Translations under genes and position numbers: made by a program
The notes under the pieces: model-generated
Database searches by the model: none
What the model was told of the DNA's origin: nothing
The model's input: only the letters and a program-made list of their open reading frames with translations
Assembly (NCBI RefSeq): GCF_900188485.1
Contig: NZ_FZPH01000016.1
Coordinates: forward strand, 148,804-212,803
Source of the DNA: Asanoa hainanensis
GTDB taxonomy: Bacteria; Actinomycetota; Actinomycetes; Mycobacteriales; Micromonosporaceae
Length of the DNA stretch: 64,000 nt
Direction of reading: 5' to 3'
In this document: positions 59,835 to 64,000 of the stretch, piece after piece
Numbering within the stretch: the first letter of the stretch is position 1
Layout: each line of letters opens with the position of its first letter

Positions 59835-61865
59835 TCATCCCTCGCGCGCACCTAGCGCGCTAAACGGCGCTGCCGGCCTCAGTAGCCCCATCTCATCGAT
59901 GATCTCGATAAAACGAGTCGGCGGATCATTGGATCGGCGATAAAGATCCCCAAGCACCTCGTGTGCCAACGGACGTGCGGTCAATTCGAAGGGAGCTCGC
60001 TTGTCTACTTCCAAGACCATCGCAAGTGCCCTAGTGACGTCGCCGATGTGGAGTGACGCGCGCGCCATTGCAAGGAAATGCGCGCCTTGCATGTTGCGGG
60101 GGAGCCTATCCACAATCGAGGCGATCCGTGTGTCATGGATCTGAAGTGCAGTCTTCCCTTCTCCCAGCTCGACCTCAGCCTCGGATCGAACTAAATCGAT
60201 CGTGCGCGTATTGAAATTCGTGTAGTACGGATCGTCAGCGAAGGAGGCTAGGCCTCCGACTTCGTCTGCGGCGGTAAACAACTCTCGCAGTGTTGCGGAG
60301 TCGCCGATCCGGGCGGCAGCCATCGCCGCATCGAGCAACAGAGCGCCAGTAACAGCTAAGCGATGTTTGCCGCGGACAGACGCGTCGGTCTCCCCTAACG
60401 CGTTCAGTTGCACGAGGCACACTTCGAACGCCGGTCGGGCGCGGCCAAGAGCTAGGAGCGCCCTCCCAACCCGCGTTAGCGCCATCCCAACGAGTAGCTC
60501 ATCGCCCGATCGTCTTGCGGCGGCCAGAGCTTTCTCGCCAGCTACCCATGCCAGTTCGTGCTCGCCAAGATTTCTTAAGAGCAATGACGTGATTTGATAG
60601 ACCTCACAGAGCAAACGGGCTTTGTTCGTGGGAAAACTTGCGTTGTCTGGCGCAGCATCAAAATGCATTCCTTTCCGAATGATCGCCGGGAGCGCTGAGC
60701 AAAGCGAAGGGTACGCAGCGCTGCCAAGTAACTTCCAAGCGTGAGACACTGCCTTTTGCATCTCATCCTCCAAGATGACACCGGGAGGATTTGCGTGAGC
60801 GGTAACAAAGGTGGGGTACTGCTCAAGCCGTGCTCTTATTTCATCAACTTCCAGCGAAGTATAGGAGACGTAACTGTTTCTCGGCAGATCCTTGCCGATA
60901 AGAGTTGGCAAATCGATGCTCAACGCGATAGCAATTCGCGAGAGAATCGTCAACTTGTCTACCTGGATTCGCCCCGACTCGACGCGACTAACCCAACTTT
61001 CCGACCTTCCGATCAACTTGGAAAACGTGCGGCCGCTGAGTCCGCGCCGTTGCCGCCAGTGCTGGATACGCTGCCCGACCGGTAGATCGTCGAGCGTGCC
61101 ATCGATCGCGTCTACAGGCCTCTCCGTCTTGTGGACGTTTCTGACCAGTGCGATCTTTCCTGAGGTATTCCCTATCCGTTGCTCAGGTAGATGCAAGCTG
61201 CTTTCTTGCATCAACGCCCGCACATTCTCGTAAAGCAAATCCATCGGAATCGTCGAGAACGATCCTTTAACTCCGTTGTGCATGACTGAGACCAGAGCGC
61301 CCGTAAAGGCCGTATGCCTAGAACCTTCAGGCGAGAGCGACGTCTTTGTCCCAGAACACGAAGTTACGATGTAAAGACCTTCGATCTTTAACTGACTGAC
61401 CGCCTCAGCAACTGGATCCGACATTGCGATGCCGAGTGCGCGACCGCTGTAGCAACAGTCAAGAATAACGATCTTTGCGGCAGCTCTGCTCCCCAGAAGT
61501 ATCCTTGAAACGTGATCGAAAGGTACGCTTGTCCAGAACTGGCCACTCTTACTTGTCGTCAAGCTTAGGTACAGGTCCCGCCCCCCTCCTTCAAGTAGCC
61601 CGTGCCCTGCGTAGTAGACCAGTAAGACATCCTCCGCTTCCTGGGATGCTCGATAGATCGGACCGAGAAGATCGTCCGGCGACCTTGGGTCAAGGACACG
61701 ACTGCAGAACTCACGATGAAATCCTGAAATCCTTGTATCAAGAAGAGTCGCTTCGAGCGAGTTGACATTCTCTGCCACCGCTGGGAGATCGTCGAGGTTA
61801 TCCGACGCGTAGGTTGCCGTGCCGACTAAGACTGCCCGTGAACGTTCGAATTCGGGGAGGCGCAA
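59835..61865 (-). CDS. Caspase-like protease fused to HTH and helical repeats
   Basis: A 676-residue protein. Residues 1-245 form a peptidase C14 domain with histidine H88 in YYAGHG and cysteine C138 in LDCCYSG. An XRE-type HTH occupies about 263-325 (GLSGRTFSKLIGRSESWVSRVESGR). The rest is helical, TPR-like (LGEHELAWVAGEKALAAARRSGDELLVGMALTRVGRALLALG). Start is TTG 61865, six bases after GGGAGGA and inside the EACC1-like gene (40-base overlap). Codon use is clearly more AT-rich than neighbours. Related caspases in actinobacteria serve as conflict effectors; the HTH could bind DNA to sense or regulate. The substrate is unknown. Confidence 0.85.
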   Translation of the reverse strand: MRLPEFERSRAVLVGTATYASDNLDDLPAVAENVNSLEATLLDTRISGFHREFCSRVLDPRSPDDLLGPIYRASQEAEDVLLVYYAGHGLLEGGGRDLYLSLTTSKSGQFWTSVPFDHVSRILLGSRAAAKIVILDCCYSGRALGIAMSDPVAEAVSQLKIEGLYIVTSCSGTKTSLSPEGSRHTAFTGALVSVMHNGVKGSFSTIPMDLLYENVRALMQESSLHLPEQRIGNTSGKIALVRNVHKTERPVDAIDGTLDDLPVGQRIQHWRQRRGLSGRTFSKLIGRSESWVSRVESGRIQVDKLTILSRIAIALSIDLPTLIGKDLPRNSYVSYTSLEVDEIRARLEQYPTFVTAHANPPGVILEDEMQKAVSHAWKLLGSAAYPSLCSALPAIIRKGMHFDAAPDNASFPTNKARLLCEVYQITSLLLRNLGEHELAWVAGEKALAAARRSGDELLVGMALTRVGRALLALGRARPAFEVCLVQLNALGETDASVRGKHRLAVTGALLLDAAMAAARIGDSATLRELFTAADEVGGLASFADDPYYTNFNTRTIDLVRSEAEVELGEGKTALQIHDTRIASIVDRLPRNMQGAHFLAMARASLHIGDVTRALAMVLEVDKRAPFELTARPLAHEVLGDLYRRSNDPPTRFIEIIDEMGLLRPAAPFSALGAREG

Positions 61866-62263
61866 CCCATATCCTCCCTCATCGCCCGGTGCAGCTGAAA
61901 TATTATGGCCGCCGACCGTTCAAGGTTAGCCGAGTCCAATTCAATCTCATGTTCGCCAAACTTTACTCTGACACGGCTCCGTCTCGTCGACGCACGAGCA
62001 GTAATCCACCCAGTGATTGCGCCGACGAGTGCCGACAGCAACTCGCCGTTCCCGGATACAAACTCCAATACCCCGGAAACTGCTCCACTCATTTCTCCAG
62101 GTGCTGGACGACCGCTAACCAGTCTTACTACATCCTTTAGCAGCTTGTGGTCAGCACGTATCCACTCATAGAGATCATAAAGTTCATCGCCCCCTTCGTC
62201 GTCGACGACAGACACGAGCATTCGCCGAATACGGGATGGGTTGTGCGTGATGTCAGGACGCAT
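61826..62263 (-). CDS. EACC1-like effector-associated constant component
   Basis: A 145-residue protein, upstream partner of the caspase gene. ELYDLYEWIRADHKLLKDVVRLVS at residues 27-50 and RVRVKFGEHEIELDSANL near residue 98 match the EACC1 (effector-associated constant component 1) pattern from actinobacterial effector operons. The middle holds a short hydrophobic segment (LLSALVGAITGWITA), possibly membrane-associated. It would recruit or restrain the effector; this is inferred from published operon analyses, not shown. AAGGA precedes ATG 62263. Base composition is more AT-rich than the chromosome around it. Confidence 0.7.
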   Translation of the reverse strand: MRPDITHNPSRIRRMLVSVVDDEGGDELYDLYEWIRADHKLLKDVVRLVSGRPAPGEMSGAVSGVLEFVSGNGELLSALVGAITGWITARASTRRSRVRVKFGEHEIELDSANLERSAAIIFQLHRAMREDMGCASPNSNVHGQS

Positions 62264-62639
62264 GGAAGTCCTTAGGCCGTAGGAACAGCGCAGTCAATGT
62301 CAGACGAATTCGGTTTTTGACGTAGTGTGCTCAGATCGTTGCATCGTGTCCGCTAGTAGTCTCGCACATGGCGGGTACCCGAACGATCGTTAGATCGATG
62401 AATGATCCCTTGAGGGACCCACATCCGGCGCAAGTTCAGCCACTGCCTCACGCGAGCGCCCGGCCCATCACTCGAGAGTGCTAGGGAACCGTGTTCGTGT
62501 CTGCTGCCTCAACAGCCATGGCGGCTTGATGCCCCCCTGCCTCTCGGCATGTTCGCAGATCTCGCGTGGATGGTATGCCCCAGGCACGTCTTTGCCGACC
62601 GCTGCCCAGAACGCGCGGGACTCTCTCAGATGCCCGCTA
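62264..62639. other. Gene-free spacer upstream of the caspase operon
   Basis: No gene is apparent here. It must hold the promoter of the leftward EACC1-like/caspase operon. A perfect palindrome AACGATCGTT lies at 62382-62391 and could be a regulator site. The right part beyond about 62440 shows no recognisable structure and abuts the IS element. Confidence 0.5.
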
Positions 62640-63660
62640 GGCCGTGTTTCGTAGGGCGTCGATGTCGCGGCGTGTCGGTGATCGATAATTGAAGAGGTCT
62701 CCGGTAGTTGGTTCAGCGACCAAGCTAGAACTTCACACCGGAGACCTCGTGCCGAGCGTAGCGGCAGCGAGTCGACATGACCTGACCGACGTGCAGTGGG
62801 CGGTGCTTGAGCCGTTGCTGCCGGCGGGAACGGGTCGTGATCGGCCGCGTAGATGGGCCATCAGATCGATCATTGACGGGATCCGGTGGCGGGTCCGAAC
62901 CGGGGCACCGTGGCGGGATGTTCCCGCGGGGTATCCACCGTGGCAGACGCTGTATCGATGGTTTCGGCGGTGGCAGCGCGACGGTGTCTGGGCTCGGCTC
63001 CTGGCCGTGTTGCAGGCCCGGGCGGACGCGGCCGGTTTGATCGGCTGGATGGTGAGTGTGGACTCGACTATCAGCCGCGCGCATCAGCATGCGGCGGGCG
63101 CCCGCCGCGACGGTGACGGGCAGAAAGAGACGCCCGGCGGAACCCAGCAGGAGCCGGCAGACCACGCTCTGGGCCGGTCCCGGGGCGGCTGGACGACCAA
63201 GACCCACCTGGCCTGTGAGCAGGGCCGCAAGCTGATGGCCCTGGTCGTGACCGCCGGACAACGCGGCGACAGCCCCCAGTTCATCGCGGTGCTCGCCAAA
63301 CTGCGGGTGACCCGTGCCGGTGGCGGCCGGCCACGAACCCGTCCGGACACAGTGCTGGCGGACAGGGCCTACACGTCCAAGGCCAACCGTTCCCACCTGC
63401 GCCGTCGCGGTATCCAAGCCTGCATCCCGAGCAAGACCGACCAGGACGCGCACCGCAAAGCCAAAGGATCTAAAGGCGGGCGACCACCCGCCTTCGACCC
63501 CGCCCTCTACCGTCAGCGACATGCCGTCGAGTGCGGCATCAACCAGCTCAAACAGCACCGCGCCATGGCCACCCGATACGACAAACTCGCCGTGCGCTAC
63601 GAGGCCACCCTGACGATCGCCGCCATCAACCAATGGCTCCGCGCCCTACGAAACACGGCT
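62640..63660 (+). mobile_element. Complete IS5-family insertion sequence
   Basis: A 1021-bp element. Perfect 18-bp inverted ends occur at 62641-62658 (GCCGTGTTTCGTAGGGCG) and 63642-63659. The sequence is flanked by TA at 62638-62639 and 63661-63662, with C before and G after, so the target was CTAG with TA duplicated. The arrangement fits the IS427-like group of IS5. Both ends are intact and the transposase is complete, so it may be active. Confidence 0.85.
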
Positions 63661-63663
63661 TAG
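62749..63663 (+). CDS. IS5-family DDE transposase
   Basis: A 304-residue transposase. The N-terminal DUF4096-type segment is [16 protein letters not shown]. The DDE residues lie in [19 protein letters not shown] and [16 protein letters not shown] 62749 is chosen as start; a longer in-frame ORF begins at 62689 closer to the inverted repeat. The frame reads through the right inverted repeat and stops at TAG (63661-63663), which comes from the target site. No frameshift is visible. Confidence 0.88.
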   Translation: MPSVAAASRHDLTDVQWAVLEPLLPAGTGRDRPRRWAIRSIIDGIRWRVRTGAPWRDVPAGYPPWQTLYRWFRRWQRDGVWARLLAVLQARADAAGLIGWMVSVDSTISRAHQHAAGARRDGDGQKETPGGTQQEPADHALGRSRGGWTTKTHLACEQGRKLMALVVTAGQRGDSPQFIAVLAKLRVTRAGGGRPRTRPDTVLADRAYTSKANRSHLRRRGIQACIPSKTDQDAHRKAKGSKGGRPPAFDPALYRQRHAVECGINQLKQHRAMATRYDKLAVRYEATLTIAAINQWLRALRNTA

Positions 63664-63677
63664 TACTGCAACGGCAC

Positions 63678-64000
63678 TTATGGCGGTATCTGTCCGCGCC
63701 GGTGGTAGTGGCTGACGCGGGCTTGCCATTGGCGGCGTCGTCGGAAGTAGGACCAGGCCAGGACGTGGTCGGGGGTGGTGGGACGCGTCAGGGTGAATGC
63801 CAGGAGCAGGCGCCGGACCTCGGGTACGGTCAGCGCGATCAGCATGTCCTGCGCGAGGCTGGGTTTGCTTGTGTGGCAAGGGATTTCGCGACGACGAGTA
63901 GGGCGTGGGTGGCCATGGACAGGGTGATGTGGGCGTACCACGCCCGCCAGTCCCGGGCCTGGTACTGGTCCAGGCCGGCTTCGTTCTTGGCCTGCTGGAA
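63678..64000 (-). pseudogene. IS701-family transposase fragment, frameshifted and cut by window edge
   Basis: Leftward, one frame reads FQQAKNEAGLDQYQARDWRAWYAHITLSMATHALLVVAKSLA, the C-terminal catalytic-side part of an IS701 transposase. Another frame continues LIALTVPEVRRLLLAFTLTRPTTPDHVLAWSYFRRRRQWQARVSHYHRR, its family C-terminus. The frame change near 63860-63880 breaks the gene. The N-terminal part lies beyond the window. Confidence 0.7.

Overview
This is high-GC DNA with GTG and TTG starts, Tat and lipoprotein signals, many LacI-type regulators and probable leaderless genes. It reads as the chromosome of a filamentous actinomycete. The gene set would suit a Micromonosporaceae-like organism, but that is inference; no rRNA or marker gene fixes the genus.

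Region 1 (1-6.6 kb): a DUF5709 gene cut by the window edge, a luciferase-like monooxygenase with its FMN reductase, a LURF-one-like protein, an unusual inverted-repeat spacer, an anchored exported protein, a dicarboxylate/amino acid:cation symporter, and a LacI regulator with a striking double operator. Region 2 (6.6-18.4 kb): an exported GH78 alpha-L-rhamnosidase with a duplicated N-terminal module, a DHA2 transporter, an aldehyde dehydrogenase, an adenosine deaminase-family protein, an amidase, divergent KDPG aldolase and KDG kinase genes (the 2-keto-3-deoxygluconate branch), and an ArsR-type regulator. Region 3 (18.4-26.4 kb): an operon of MFS transporter, HSL esterase and SnoaL-tailed ECF sigma factor; then acetolactate decarboxylase, DinB, NUDIX and LacI genes; then an acyltransferase and a VanX-like D,D-dipeptidase.

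Region 4 (26.4-36.9 kb): a tightly coupled five-gene operon transcribed leftward: DUF4132, MoxR-type AAA+ ATPase, DUF5682, VWA and SWIM zinc finger. The content and order match the uncharacterised E. coli yehI-yehL-yehM-yehP-yehQ locus as I recall it. Two of its proteins carry in-frame minisatellite repeats. Region 5 (37-58.4 kb): a GH43-CBM42 enzyme under paired LacI-type operators, a decayed gene, an MFS gene between two minisatellites, pullulanase, dihydrolipoyl dehydrogenase, a Gfo/Idh/MocA oxidoreductase, a YfbK-like VWA lipoprotein, a GGDEF protein with a degenerate EAL domain, a flavin monooxygenase, a short Rho, an acyltransferase, an LPxTG-bearing beta-lactamase-like protein, and a broken cysteine synthase-like gene.

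Region 6 (58.4-64 kb) is accessory DNA: tRNA-Pro(GGG), a tyrosine integrase beside it, a visibly more AT-rich pair of overlapping genes (an EACC1-like small protein and a caspase-HTH-repeat protein), a complete IS5-family element, and a broken IS701-family transposase running off the edge. The caspase/EACC1 pair resembles the predicted NTP-independent or NTP-dependent conflict modules of actinobacteria. With the five-gene MoxR/VWA operon, it is the best candidate for poorly described biology here.
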